Shown: positions 34,413 through 44,287, numbered from the stretch's first letter. The stretch is DNA of 64,000 nucleotides from Methylobacillus methanolivorans (GCF_044751345.1 NZ_JBIWXY010000001.1:1798001-1862000), one strand, 5' to 3'. Notes: generated from the letters alone by a model not told the origin. Numbers and translations are program-made.

Positions 34413-36410
34413 TCACACTTGCTGGTTTTCCAGCAGGCGCGCGAGTTTGTCGCGCATCTTGTCGAATTCAATATCGAAATCGCGGTTCTTGCGGTTAGCC
34501 GACATGGCAAACAGCACACGATTGTTTTCCGGCTTCACCAGCAGCCAGATACGGCGCTCGCGAATATAAATCATGGCAAAAATGCCCAACACCAATAATA
34601 CCGATCCAGAATACACCAGCACCTTGCCGGGTGAACGTGTCAATTGCAAACCACTGGACTGGCGATGATCGAACCCGCTCAATTGCAGATATAGCGGTGC
34701 CCCATAATGGAAGCTATCGCTGATCGCATGCAGGCTATCCTCTATGAAAAACTGCAAGGCATCACCGTTTTCAGCAGGAGGCAAGCCAGCACGCTCACGA
34801 CTGATGGCATGTGCCGCGAAAGCCGCTGTAGTCACTACCTTGACATAAGCCTGTGCCGCACCTGCCCGCTGCGCCTCCGGCACGGCTTCGTCGATCATCT
34901 CGGCCACCTTGCCGAAACCACCCTGGCTGAATGCCTGCAACAACTGCATGACACTGGCCTCGAACCTGCTCCGCGTTTCCGTATTCAGCTCGCTGTGGCT
35001 GGATAAAGCCAATTGCGAAACACGGCGCACGATTTCAGGATACAGCGATTGGTCAAACATGGCGGCACGGAAGTTCATGTACCCATCGATACTGCCTGCA
35101 TCATCCGCAGGTATGCGCAAGTAACGATAGCTATCCTGCTGCATTGAGCGCATGCCAGAGAGGAAATATTGCCGCCCATCCAATATTAGCGGGTTCATGT
35201 AATTCACATACTCATGCGCCTGGCCTTCAGCATCGCGCACCTTGAAGGTGACATTCGGCCCAACATTACGTGGCTTACCCTTACCATCAGTAGAAAGATT
35301 GAGGATATTAAACAGGCGGAAATCAGATAGCTCGACGCTCAATGGGCTATTGCCACCACTCACATCATATTTGTTGAACACATTGCCAGAAAATGGAATA
35401 TTGTCCGCATGGCTTCCGAGCAGGTTCCACACCTTGAAATCAAGCTTGGAGCCGCCATCGCCAAAATCAGACTGATAAATCGCGACACCTTTGTAGATCA
35501 ACGGGTGATTAACCTTGATGGTTGCCGTGATCGGCTCCTCATGCTCCGGGTCGATGATCATGACATCGCTCTCGAACGACTTGGGCTGACCAGTCTCATA
35601 ATGCTCGATGCGGAACGCTTTCAGCACAATGCTAAATGGCAGATCCTGTACCAGATATCCATCGCGCACCCGCATAAAGGCAGCATTGGCACCGGCACCT
35701 TCAGGCAAGGTCATATTGGCACGGAAAGAAAGATTCGCAGGTGACATGCGGCTTTCAGCCGGCACCTTGCGCTCGGGGATGTCACGCGTTTCCACCACCT
35801 TGTATCCCAGCAACTCTTGCGCCTTGAATACCAGGTTGCCATCCATGAGGCCACCAATACAGATAATCACGATAGCTGCATGCGTGAGGATGTATCCCAG
35901 GCGCTGATAACTACCCGCCTTGGCTGCAAGCAAGTGCCCGCCATCTTCCTGCGCTACCGTCTTATAGCGAAAGCCGTGCTGCGTCAGGAATTTTGCCAGG
36001 CGCGAGGTCGTTTCCTCAGTGGAATAGGGCGTGTGGTACTCATGCTTGTGACTGAAACTACGCAGTGAAACCTCTTTTGCTGTTTCACGGAATGCACGCA
36101 ACTCCCGCAGCATCAGGGGAGTATTGCGATAAATACAGAGTGAGGTGGAAAGGACCAGAAAAACCAGAATGACTAGAAACCAGCCTGAGTGGTATACATC
36201 GTACAGGCCGAGAAACTCGAAAAACTCAAACCAGAACTGGCCAAATTGCACCACGTAATTGGTATAAGGCTCATTCTGCTTCAGCACTGTCCCGATAATT
36301 GAGGCAATGCCAAGCACGACCAATACGCTCACTGCAAAACGCATGGAACTCAGCAGCTCGTATAACCTATGCCTATGGGACTGTACGGATTTCAAAACAA
36401 GACCATTCAA
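34413..36410 (-). CDS. resB: Cytochrome c biogenesis protein ResB/Ccs1
   Basis: ResB is the second core subunit of system II cytochrome c maturation. The 665-residue protein has three transmembrane helices near the N-terminus (about 24-42, 75-95 and 165-185, SSMRFAVSVLVVLGIASIIG), a large periplasmic domain and a last helix near 600-620 (VLVYSGSVLLVLGIFAMIYI). It lies directly upstream of ccsA. A diheme cytochrome gene, a likely client, is the next gene upstream. Confidence 0.93.
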   Translation of the reverse strand: MNGLVLKSVQSHRHRLYELLSSMRFAVSVLVVLGIASIIGTVLKQNEPYTNYVVQFGQFWFEFFEFLGLYDVYHSGWFLVILVFLVLSTSLCIYRNTPLMLRELRAFRETAKEVSLRSFSHKHEYHTPYSTEETTSRLAKFLTQHGFRYKTVAQEDGGHLLAAKAGSYQRLGYILTHAAIVIICIGGLMDGNLVFKAQELLGYKVVETRDIPERKVPAESRMSPANLSFRANMTLPEGAGANAAFMRVRDGYLVQDLPFSIVLKAFRIEHYETGQPKSFESDVMIIDPEHEEPITATIKVNHPLIYKGVAIYQSDFGDGGSKLDFKVWNLLGSHADNIPFSGNVFNKYDVSGGNSPLSVELSDFRLFNILNLSTDGKGKPRNVGPNVTFKVRDAEGQAHEYVNYMNPLILDGRQYFLSGMRSMQQDSYRYLRIPADDAGSIDGYMNFRAAMFDQSLYPEIVRRVSQLALSSHSELNTETRSRFEASVMQLLQAFSQGGFGKVAEMIDEAVPEAQRAGAAQAYVKVVTTAAFAAHAISRERAGLPPAENGDALQFFIEDSLHAISDSFHYGAPLYLQLSGFDHRQSSGLQLTRSPGKVLVYSGSVLLVLGIFAMIYIRERRIWLLVKPENNRVLFAMSANRKNRDFDIEFDKMRDKLARLLENQQV

Positions 36411-36546
36411 AAAATTTGAGGTGAGACCTTAGATATCGATGATTGGTTGCAGCCTGACGATATAAAAAATTAAGGGCGGCTATTGCCACCCTTAACGCTC
36501 GCACTTGGCTTTTGGTTGTCAGACTTGTGCAATAAGCTGCCAGATT

Positions 36547-37179
36547 TTACTTCAAGCCCTGAATATAATCAGCAACTGCAGCAATATCAGCATCTGTCAT
36601 CTTGGCAGACACCATGCGCATCATCTTGGCAGCATCGTTCTTGCGTTGACCATCGCGGAAAGCTTTTACCTGGCTCGTTGTGTAGTTGGCATGCTGGCCA
36701 GCCAAACGTGGGAAACCAGGCGCAATACCTTCACCATTGGCACCATGACAGGAAGCACATGCTGGAACACCCGCACCAGGAATACCCGTCTTGAAAATCT
36801 TTTCACCTACCGACCCTGGGCCATTGCTCACAGATGGCGTAGAACGTGGAGCCTGCTTGGCGTAATGTTCAGCAACCACTGCCATATCTTCATCGCTCAA
36901 TGGAGCAACAATGCCCATCATGACTGGGCTCATGCGCACATTGGCCTTGATATTCTTCAACTGCTTTTCTAGGTACGCAGCATGCTGACCCGCGATTTTC
37001 GGGAACATAGGCACCATGCTATTGCCGTCAGGGCCGTGACAGCCAGCACAAATCTGGGCCTGAGCAGGTACTTTGCTTACGACGTCATCTTCATCGTCGT
37101 CATCTTCTGCATGCGAAACTGCTGCAGTTGCCAGCATCATGGCACTCATGATCAGTACCGCATATTTACGCAACAACAT
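36547..37179 (-). CDS. Diheme cytochrome c (c4-like)
   Basis: A periplasmic electron carrier of 210 residues. It has a signal peptide (about 1-24, cut after SHA), an unusual acidic stretch at the mature N-terminus (EDDDDEDD), and two class I cytochrome domains with CAGCH (44-48) and CASCH (141-145). The internal duplication includes the repeated FPKIAGQHAAYLEKQL and FPRLAGQHANYTTSQV. The ATG at 37179 follows AGGAG by six bases; the open frame extends upstream without a signal peptide. It resembles cytochrome c4, which feeds terminal oxidases. Confidence 0.93.
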   Translation of the reverse strand: MLLRKYAVLIMSAMMLATAAVSHAEDDDDEDDVVSKVPAQAQICAGCHGPDGNSMVPMFPKIAGQHAAYLEKQLKNIKANVRMSPVMMGIVAPLSDEDMAVVAEHYAKQAPRSTPSVSNGPGSVGEKIFKTGIPGAGVPACASCHGANGEGIAPGFPRLAGQHANYTTSQVKAFRDGQRKNDAAKMMRMVSAKMTDADIAAVADYIQGLK

Positions 37180-37296
37180 AGCCACTCCTAAAGTTCTTTT
37201 CAGATACCAATACTGCGAATAGGGTCGCATTTTATATAAAAAACCCCACTTCGTGCTAATATTTTTCCCTTTCCGACGATACCTCCTGCCGAATCC

Positions 37297-37920
37297 ATGC
37301 CTTTGTTTCAAAACGCCACTTTCTACATCTCCGCACACAAGCTGAGTGATCTTCCACCCCCAGCTGGCGTTGAAGTTGCCTTTGCCGGACGTTCCAACGC
37401 TGGTAAATCCAGCGCACTCAACACGCTGGCCAACCACAATCGACTGGCATTTGTCAGTAAGCAACCTGGGCGCACCCAGCTCATCAACTTCTTCAGCCTA
37501 GGGAACGAACGCTTCCTGGTGGACTTGCCTGGCTATGGTTATGCCAAGGTGCCGGAAGCCATGCGCAAGCACTGGCAGCTCACGCTGGCCAACTACTTGA
37601 GCCAGCGTCCGTGCATTGGCGGGCTGGTCTTGGTGATGGACTGCCGCCATCCCCTTACCCCGCTAGATCGCCAGATGCTGGATTGGTACAGCCCAAGCGG
37701 CAAGCCCATCCATGCCCTGTTGACCAAGTCGGACAAGCTATCGCGCCAAGCGGCCAACCAGACATTGCAACAAGTCAGGAAAGAGCTTGAGGCAAACTGG
37801 GGAAATTGCAGCGTACAGCTATTCTCCAGCCTGAAAAAACAAGGCGTGGAGGAAGCTGAAGCAGTGATCGGGCGCTGGTTATTTACGCCGGAAGATGATG
37901 TCCCAGACGCCGTGGCCTAG
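37297..37920 (+). CDS. engB: Ribosome biogenesis GTPase YsxC/EngB
   Basis: EngB is an essential GTPase needed for 50S subunit assembly. The 207-residue protein has G1 GRSNAGKSSALN, G3 DLPGYGYAKV and G4 LTKSDKL, in the TrmE-Era-EngA-EngB arrangement. It is divergent from the cytochrome c gene, and its last 42 nt overlap the end of the convergent trmB gene. Confidence 0.95.
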   Translation: MPLFQNATFYISAHKLSDLPPPAGVEVAFAGRSNAGKSSALNTLANHNRLAFVSKQPGRTQLINFFSLGNERFLVDLPGYGYAKVPEAMRKHWQLTLANYLSQRPCIGGLVLVMDCRHPLTPLDRQMLDWYSPSGKPIHALLTKSDKLSRQAANQTLQQVRKELEANWGNCSVQLFSSLKKQGVEEAEAVIGRWLFTPEDDVPDAVA

Positions 37921-38595
37921 CTTGATGCCGCGGTTCTCGAACTTGGTCAACGGACGATAGTCCGGCTTGGGGGCGTAATCCTGTGCAGTGTTTTCCAGCA
38001 AGGGTTCCTGCTGCAACACATCCAGCACCCACTCGGCATATTCCTGCCAATCGGTTGCCACATGCAGGTAAGCGCCCGCTTTCAGCTTGCTGCATAGCAG
38101 CTTAACGAACTCAGCCTGAATCAACCGGCGCTTGTGATGGCGCTTTTTGTGCCAAGGATCAGGGAAGAAAATATGCACGCCATCCAGGCTGGCATCAGGA
38201 ATCATGTGTTTTAACACTTCCACCGCATCGTGCTGAACGATGCGCAGGTTCTTGAGTTCCAATTCTCCAATCTGCTTGAGCAAGCTGCCCACCCCAGGAG
38301 CGTGCACCTCTACCCCAAGGAAATCACGTTCAGGCTGAGTCTGGGCAATCTTGGCCGTGCTATCGCCCATACCAAAGCCAATTTCCAGGACTTTCAGGCT
38401 GGTATCACGCCCAAATAGCGCATTCAAGTCGATCAGCGCCGGTGCATAAGGCACACCAAATACCGGCATTAATTCATCCAGGGCGCGTTGCTGCCCATGG
38501 GTCAAGCGACCTTGGCGCAATACAAAGCTACGGATGGGGCGCTTTGCGAGCTCTTCCTTGCTGATATTTTCCTTGTCTGCTGCCTCTTGATCCAT
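37879..38595 (-). CDS. trmB: tRNA (guanine-N7)-methyltransferase
   Basis: TrmB methylates G46 in the variable loop of tRNAs using SAM. The 238-residue product has the SAM motif VLEIGFGMGDSTAKIA and the family signature HIFFPDPWHKKRHHKRRL. I chose the ATG at 38595; an in-frame GTG five codons upstream is an alternative. Its 3' end overlaps engB tail-to-tail by 42 nt. Confidence 0.95.
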   Translation of the reverse strand: MDQEAADKENISKEELAKRPIRSFVLRQGRLTHGQQRALDELMPVFGVPYAPALIDLNALFGRDTSLKVLEIGFGMGDSTAKIAQTQPERDFLGVEVHAPGVGSLLKQIGELELKNLRIVQHDAVEVLKHMIPDASLDGVHIFFPDPWHKKRHHKRRLIQAEFVKLLCSKLKAGAYLHVATDWQEYAEWVLDVLQQEPLLENTAQDYAPKPDYRPLTKFENRGIKLGHGVWDIIFRRK

Positions 38596-38624
38596 GCTTG
38601 ACTCAACCACTGAAAAAACCGCGA

Positions 38625-39785
38625 TTATAGGGTATGCGAACGGTCACCGCGAACAAAACCCGAGAGCGGCACCACTCCTCGCCCCAAAGCTAACACCTTG
38701 AACAGCTCACCCATTTCCGCGGGCGACAAGAGCTTTTGCGCCTGGCTGGCCAGCGGTGCATATTGCTTGAGATCATGCACTGGCACGCGCAACATCAGGT
38801 CAGTGATGCCACAATTGATGAGGAATTGCGCCTGTCCACAATATCCCAGCAATTGCAGGCCTTGCGCCTGGCCTGCCTCGGCCATGGCAGAGAAATCCAC
38901 ATGAGCGGTAATATCCTGCAACCCTGGATGAAAGAGTGGATCAGGATGCGCATGATGGCGGTAATGGCACATCAACGTGCCCTGCTGACGTTGCGGATGA
39001 TAGTACTCCGCCCGTGAAAACCCATAATCAATGAACAGCAGCACGCCCTGTTGCAAGCACTCTGCCAGGCTTGCCACCAGCGCACGGGCTGCCGGACTCA
39101 CTTCCGTCTGGTAAGGCTCTGGCAAGTTAAGCGTATCAATATCAGCCACCAAGGCCTGATTCAGCAATGCCCGCGGCATCAGCATCAAGCCTGCTTGATC
39201 ATCGGCCGTGACCCCCATCTCCTGCCACCCTGTGCCGTACTTGCTGACCACATGCACAGGAACAGCATCCAGCACTTCATTGGCGAGCATCACTCCAGTG
39301 AAGCTCTCAGGCAGGGCATCCAACCAGCACACTCGCTCATACAGCGCGGGAGCAAGCACGGCTTGCAGGTGCTGCTTTTGCACGGCCTGCAAATCCGCGC
39401 TGACTTCCAGGATCAGGTATTGATCCGGCAATTTACCAACACGCTGCATTTCCTCGAGAATAGCTGCAGCCAGCCTGCCACGCCCGGCACCAAGCTCCAA
39501 CACACTACCGCCTGTCTGCGCCAACACCTCCATTACCTGCCGCGCCAGGGTGTGACCGAACAAGGGCGTCATTTCCGGCGCGGTGACGAAATCCCCGGCT
39601 TCGCCAAATTTTGTTGCTCCCGCACTGTAATAACCTAGGCCAGGGGCGTACAACGCCAGCTCCATATACCGGGCAAAGCTGATCCAGCCGCCAGCCGCGG
39701 CTAATTCGTCGCGAATCAACGCAAGCAATTGAGCGCTATGGGCAATTGCATGGGTATCGGGAAGAGGTAAGGCAGAGATATTCAT
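38625..39785 (-). CDS. SAM-dependent methyltransferase, MidA/NDUFAF7 family
   Basis: A class I methyltransferase of the DUF185/COG1565 family, whose mitochondrial members methylate an arginine of complex I subunit NDUFS2. The 386-residue protein has FARYMELALYAPGLGYY, DFVTAPEMTPLFG, the SAM loop SVLELGAGRGRLAAAIL and LFIDYGFSRAEYYHPQR. A role in complex I assembly is plausible here but is carried over from the eukaryotic homologue. It is divergent from the pteridine reductase gene. Confidence 0.9.
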   Translation of the reverse strand: MNISALPLPDTHAIAHSAQLLALIRDELAAAGGWISFARYMELALYAPGLGYYSAGATKFGEAGDFVTAPEMTPLFGHTLARQVMEVLAQTGGSVLELGAGRGRLAAAILEEMQRVGKLPDQYLILEVSADLQAVQKQHLQAVLAPALYERVCWLDALPESFTGVMLANEVLDAVPVHVVSKYGTGWQEMGVTADDQAGLMLMPRALLNQALVADIDTLNLPEPYQTEVSPAARALVASLAECLQQGVLLFIDYGFSRAEYYHPQRQQGTLMCHYRHHAHPDPLFHPGLQDITAHVDFSAMAEAGQAQGLQLLGYCGQAQFLINCGITDLMLRVPVHDLKQYAPLASQAQKLLSPAEMGELFKVLALGRGVVPLSGFVRGDRSHTL

Positions 39786-39842
39786 GGTATTAGATTATAA
39801 TCTCGCGTTCTTCCCGAATATCGATGCGATCTGGAACATTTG

Positions 39843-40595
39843 GTGGATTCCTCTCTGGAAAATAAAGTTATTTTGATCACTGGCGGTGCTAAACGCGTCG
39901 GTGCGGCGATTTGCCGCCTGTTGCATGCCGGTGGCGCGCAACTGATGATCCATTATCGCAGCTCAGATGACGAAGCACGCACGCTGCAAACGGAGCTTAA
40001 CCTGCAACGTCCAAATTCCGTCGCGATCATTCAGGGAGATTTGTTAAGACTCAGCGTACTGCCCAAGCTGGTGCAAGAAACCGTGCAGCATTTTGGTCGG
40101 CTGGATGCACTGATCAACAATGCCTCCAGCTATTATCCCAGCGAGTTGGGTACCATCAACGAGCACCAATGGGAAGACCTGATCGGCCCCAATCTCAAGG
40201 CGCCCCTGTTTCTTTCGCAAGCGGCAGCGCCTGAACTGAAAAAAACCCACGGCACCATTATCAATATCACCGATATGCACGTAGAGCGGCCCAAGAAGGG
40301 CTATATCGTCTACAGCGTTGCCAAGGCTGGGCTGGTGACCTTAACCAAATCGCTCGCGCATGAGCTGGCACCCGAAGTCAGGGTCAACGCCGTCGCACCC
40401 GGGCCAGTGTTATGGCCTGAGAACAACCCGCAATTTGACGAGGTATATCGCCAGCGCGTGATCTCGCAGACACTGCTGAAGCGGATTGGCGAAGGCGACG
40501 ATGTTGCCAAGGCTGTGCGCTTCCTGTTGCAGGATGCCCCTTTCATTACCGGACACGTGATCGCCGTCGATGGCGGACGCTCACTCAATCTTTAA
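39843..40595 (+). CDS. Pteridine reductase / dihydromonapterin reductase-like SDR
   Basis: A short-chain dehydrogenase of the pteridine reductase group (FolM/PTR1-like), which reduces dihydrobiopterin- or dihydromonapterin-type substrates with NADPH. The 250-residue protein has the dinucleotide motif ITGGAKRVGAAI, with Arg in the pteridine-reductase position, NNASSYYPSELG, the catalytic YSVAK and a final VIAVDGGRSL. The start is a GTG at 39843, seven bases after GGA, or the preceding TTG. It is 15 bp from ttcA, so likely cotranscribed. Confidence 0.85.
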   Translation: MDSSLENKVILITGGAKRVGAAICRLLHAGGAQLMIHYRSSDDEARTLQTELNLQRPNSVAIIQGDLLRLSVLPKLVQETVQHFGRLDALINNASSYYPSELGTINEHQWEDLIGPNLKAPLFLSQAAAPELKKTHGTIINITDMHVERPKKGYIVYSVAKAGLVTLTKSLAHELAPEVRVNAVAPGPVLWPENNPQFDEVYRQRVISQTLLKRIGEGDDVAKAVRFLLQDAPFITGHVIAVDGGRSLNL

Positions 40596-40610
40596 AAGTA
40601 TTTGTTAATC

Positions 40611-41522
40611 ATGATCAAACATTATCCCGACGACGCCTCCAATAGTTTCCTCAAACTGCGCAACAGCTTGATCAGCGCCACTGGCAAGGCGATTGGCGAC
40701 TACAACATGATAGAGGAAGGCGACACCATCCTCGTCTGCATGAGCGGTGGCAAAGACTCCTACACCATGCTCATGATGTTGCTAGCCTTGCAGGAACGTG
40801 CGCCCGTCAACTTCAAGCTGATCGCCATGAACCTGGATCAAAAGCAACCAGGCTTCCCCGAACACATCCTGCCTGCTTACCTTGCACAGCTTGGCGTAGA
40901 GCACCGTATTGTCGAAGCCGACACCTACTCTATCGTCAAAGAGAAGATTCCCGAAGGCAAAACCACTTGCTCACTGTGTTCGCGCCTGCGTCGCGGCATT
41001 ATCTACCGTACCGCACAAGAGCTTGGGGCGAACAAGATCGCACTGGGCCACCATAGAGACGACATCGTTGAAACCTTGTTCCTCAATATGTTTTTCGGCG
41101 CCAAGATGAAAGCCATGCCGCCTAAACTAGCCACCAACAAAGGCGAGTTCCACGTTATCCGCCCATTGGCTTATTGCTCAGAAAAAGATATTGCCAGCTA
41201 TGCACGCGGCATGAGCTTCCCCATCATCCCTTGCGATCTCTGCGGCTCACAGGAAAACCTGCAACGCCAGAAGGTGAAGGACATGCTGCAAGCCTGGGAA
41301 CGTGAGCAGCCTGGACGCGTCAACAATATCTTCCGCGCCATCTGCAATGTAGAGCCATCACACCTGGGCGATACCGATCTTTATGATTTCAAGCATATGT
41401 CGCAAACCAAGGTGGAAGACGAAGACCCATTGTTCGGCGACATCGACAAAGAAAACAACCCGGCCCTGAGCTTGGTTTCCAGCGAAGGTTCACGCATCGA
41501 GTTCAAACGCAACATCGCTTAA
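40611..41522 (+). CDS. ttcA: tRNA 2-thiocytidine biosynthesis protein TtcA
   Basis: TtcA thiolates cytidine 32 of certain tRNAs using ATP and a [4Fe-4S] cluster. The 303-residue protein has the PP-loop motif VCMSGGKDSYTML and two CxxC pairs (TTCSLCSRLRRG and IIPCDLCGSQE) for the cluster. The ATG at 40611 is used; a TTG three codons upstream is possible. Confidence 0.95.
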   Translation: MIKHYPDDASNSFLKLRNSLISATGKAIGDYNMIEEGDTILVCMSGGKDSYTMLMMLLALQERAPVNFKLIAMNLDQKQPGFPEHILPAYLAQLGVEHRIVEADTYSIVKEKIPEGKTTCSLCSRLRRGIIYRTAQELGANKIALGHHRDDIVETLFLNMFFGAKMKAMPPKLATNKGEFHVIRPLAYCSEKDIASYARGMSFPIIPCDLCGSQENLQRQKVKDMLQAWEREQPGRVNNIFRAICNVEPSHLGDTDLYDFKHMSQTKVEDEDPLFGDIDKENNPALSLVSSEGSRIEFKRNIA

Positions 41523-41641
41523 ACACTCCCTTCAAAACAAGAAAGTGCTGTCGGCAAGCACCTAAATTTACAGCGCTTTCTTGTGTAGCAAGCAATTTAC
41601 TCTTATCATCTGCCGCTCCGCATCCCACAAATTGTGTGTCC

Positions 41642-44191
41642 ATGTCAAAACTGCTGATCGTTGAATCACCTTCCAAAGCCAAGACCCTGCAAAAATACCT
41701 GGGCAAGGATTTTGAGGTTCTGGCCTCATATGGACACGTGCGCGACCTGATCCCCAAAACCGGGGCGGTTGATCCCGAGCATGACTTCGCGATGAAGTAT
41801 GAAGTGATCGACCGCAACTCGCGCCATGTGGATGCCATTGCAAAAGCGGTCAAGAATGCTGATGCCATCTACCTCGCCACCGACCCGGATCGCGAAGGGG
41901 AAGCTATTTCCTGGCATATTGCCGAAATCCTCAAAAGCAAGAAGCTGCTCAAGGACAAGCTGCTGAAACGCGTGGTGTTTCACGAAATCACCAAGAACGC
42001 GGTACAACACGCGATTGACGAACCGCGCGACATCTCTATGCCGTTGGTCAATGCCCAGCAGGCGCGCCGGGCGCTGGATTATCTAGTTGGCTTCAACCTA
42101 TCGCCCTTACTCTGGAAGAAAATCCGCCGCGGCCTCTCCGCTGGACGCGTACAAAGCCCGGCATTGCGCCTGATCGTCGAGCGCGAACTCGAGATCGAAG
42201 CCTTCACCAGCCAGGAATACTGGACTATCCACCTGGAATCTGCCAAACACCAGCATGTGTTCGATGCCAAGCTGGTGCAGCTTGATGGTCAGAAGGTAGA
42301 GCAATTCACCGTCACCAGCCAGGAGCAACAACAAGGCATTGTCGGCAAACTGCTCGCAGCCAGCGCAGGCAAGACTACAGTTACCCGCGTCGAGAAGAAA
42401 CAGCGCAGCCGCAGCCCGGCAGCACCATTCACGACTTCCACGCTACAACAGGAAGCCGTGCGCAAGCTGGGCTTCACCACCAGCCGCACCATGCGCGTCG
42501 CACAGCAATTGTATGAAGGTATCGACATCGGTAGCGGCACTGTTGGCCTCATTACGTATATGCGTACTGACAGCTTCAGCCTGGCTGCCGAAGCAGTGAT
42601 GCAGATTCGCGACTACATCAAGAAGAATTTCGCTGCCGACTACCTGCCGAAGTCACCCATCATGTACAAGACCAAGGCGAAGAACGCACAGGAAGCGCAC
42701 GAGGCGATACGCCCAACCGATATTACGCGCACTCCAGCCAGCGTTCGCGCCTACCTGACGGATGAGCAGTTCAAGCTTTATGAAATGATTTGGAAGCGTG
42801 CATTGGCGTGCCAGATGACACAAGCCAAATTTGACGCTGTGAGTGTAGACCTTGCGGTTGGCAGTGAAGCCAACCTGTTCCGTGCCACTGGCCAAACCCT
42901 GGTATTCCCGGGCTTTATTGCTGTTTACATGGAAGGCGTGGACGACGAGGAAGAAGAAAGCGAAAGCAAGCTGCCACACCTGGAAACAGGTGAAGTACTC
43001 GCGGTGCAGAAAATCTTTGGCGACCAACACTTCACCGAACCGCCGCCACGCTATTCCGAAGCCAGTTTGGTCAAGGCACTGGAAGAGTTCGGCATTGGCC
43101 GTCCTTCCACTTATGCCAGCATCATTTCCACCCTGCAAGATCGCGAATATGTCTTGCTCGATAAAAAGCGCTTCACACCTACCGATGTAGGCCGCGTGGT
43201 CAACAAGTTCCTCACCGAGCACTTCACGCGCTATGTCGACTATGGCTTTACTGCCAACCTCGAGAACGAGCTTGACGATATCGCCGAAGGCGGACGTGAA
43301 TGGATTCCTGTACTCAATGATTTCTGGCAAGGCTTCAGCAACCAGATTCAGGAAAAAAGCAATGTAGAACGTCCTGGCGTGGAAGTACTGGATGAGCCAT
43401 GCCCGAAATGTGGCAAACCGCTGCAATCGCGTCTCGGGCGCTTTGGCAAGTTTATTGGCTGTTCAGGTTTCCCCGAGTGCGACTATATCCGCAACCCGAG
43501 TGCCAATAGCAACAACAATGAGCCCACAGTCATCGGTCAAGAACCGGAAAGTGGCAAAGATATCCTCTTGCTCAATGGCCCCTACGGTCCTTACCTACAG
43601 ATCGGCCTACCCGAAGCAGACAGCAAGAAAAAGCCGAAGCGCGTGAGCATTCCCAAGGAAATCTCTGCGGCCAGCATGGATATGGAGACTGCGCTAAAAC
43701 TGATCGCATTGCCACGTGACCTGGGCCAACACCCAGAAACTGGCAAGAAAATCGTTGCCAACATCGGGCGTTTTGGACCTTATGTCAATCATGACGGCAA
43801 GTTCAAATCCATTCCCAAGAGCGACAGTGTTTTTGACATTGATATGCCACGCGCGGTTGAGCTATTGGCGCAAGCCAACGCAGGCCCTGCGCCAATCAAG
43901 GAACTAGGCGCTCACCCAACGGAAGAAGGGACGATTGCCATCTACTCTGGACGCTTCGGCCCCTATGTACAACACGGCAAGCTACGTGCCACACTACCTA
44001 AGAGCCAGGAGCCTGAAAGCCTGACCATGGAACAGGCCCTGGAACTGTTGGCAGCCAAGGCGGCCAAGGATGCTCCTGCCAAGAAAACCAAGGCGACTTC
44101 CAAGGCTTCAGCGAAGAAAGCCACCACCAGCACAAAAGCCAAGAAATCCACGACCACGACACGCAAGAAAAAGACCGCGGACGACGAGTAA
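41642..44191 (+). CDS. topA: DNA topoisomerase I (type IA)
   Basis: TopA relaxes negative supercoils by transient single-strand cleavage. The 849-residue protein has the Toprim domain (LLIVESPSKAKTLQKYLG, LATDPDREGEAISWH) and the active-site Tyr306 in GLITYMRTDS. One four-cysteine zinc finger follows (CPKCGKP...GCSGFPECDY). Then come three topoisomerase C-terminal repeats marked by NGPYGPYLQ, IGRFGPYVN and SGRFGPYVQ, and a Lys/Ala/Thr-rich tail. The GPYV repeats and basic tail resemble the alphaproteobacterial or actinobacterial type of C-terminus more than E. coli TopA. Start at ATG 41642; a GTG two codons earlier is possible. Confidence 0.96.
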   Translation: MSKLLIVESPSKAKTLQKYLGKDFEVLASYGHVRDLIPKTGAVDPEHDFAMKYEVIDRNSRHVDAIAKAVKNADAIYLATDPDREGEAISWHIAEILKSKKLLKDKLLKRVVFHEITKNAVQHAIDEPRDISMPLVNAQQARRALDYLVGFNLSPLLWKKIRRGLSAGRVQSPALRLIVERELEIEAFTSQEYWTIHLESAKHQHVFDAKLVQLDGQKVEQFTVTSQEQQQGIVGKLLAASAGKTTVTRVEKKQRSRSPAAPFTTSTLQQEAVRKLGFTTSRTMRVAQQLYEGIDIGSGTVGLITYMRTDSFSLAAEAVMQIRDYIKKNFAADYLPKSPIMYKTKAKNAQEAHEAIRPTDITRTPASVRAYLTDEQFKLYEMIWKRALACQMTQAKFDAVSVDLAVGSEANLFRATGQTLVFPGFIAVYMEGVDDEEEESESKLPHLETGEVLAVQKIFGDQHFTEPPPRYSEASLVKALEEFGIGRPSTYASIISTLQDREYVLLDKKRFTPTDVGRVVNKFLTEHFTRYVDYGFTANLENELDDIAEGGREWIPVLNDFWQGFSNQIQEKSNVERPGVEVLDEPCPKCGKPLQSRLGRFGKFIGCSGFPECDYIRNPSANSNNNEPTVIGQEPESGKDILLLNGPYGPYLQIGLPEADSKKKPKRVSIPKEISAASMDMETALKLIALPRDLGQHPETGKKIVANIGRFGPYVNHDGKFKSIPKSDSVFDIDMPRAVELLAQANAGPAPIKELGAHPTEEGTIAIYSGRFGPYVQHGKLRATLPKSQEPESLTMEQALELLAAKAAKDAPAKKTKATSKASAKKATTSTKAKKSTTTTRKKKTADDE

Positions 44192-44213
44192 AATCACTAC
44201 AGGAATTCAAGGT

Positions 44214-44246
44214 AATAAAAAAGCGGCCTCAAGCCGCTTTTTTATT
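44214..44246. terminator. Bidirectional terminator between topA and the PBP gene
   Basis: An inverted repeat AAAAAAGCGGC/GCCGCTTTTTT with a 6-nt loop lies between the convergent ends of topA (44191) and the pbpG-like gene (44288), flanked by A-run and T-run on the two strands. Confidence 0.88.
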
Positions 44247-44287
44247 ATTGTTACCCTAGAAGCTTTACTCAACGAGACTTCATTTCA

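Noticed and set aside
42653..43426. A 257-codon minus-strand open frame inside topA
   Set aside because: It is antisense to the conserved topoisomerase core, with no ribosome binding site or recognisable domains.
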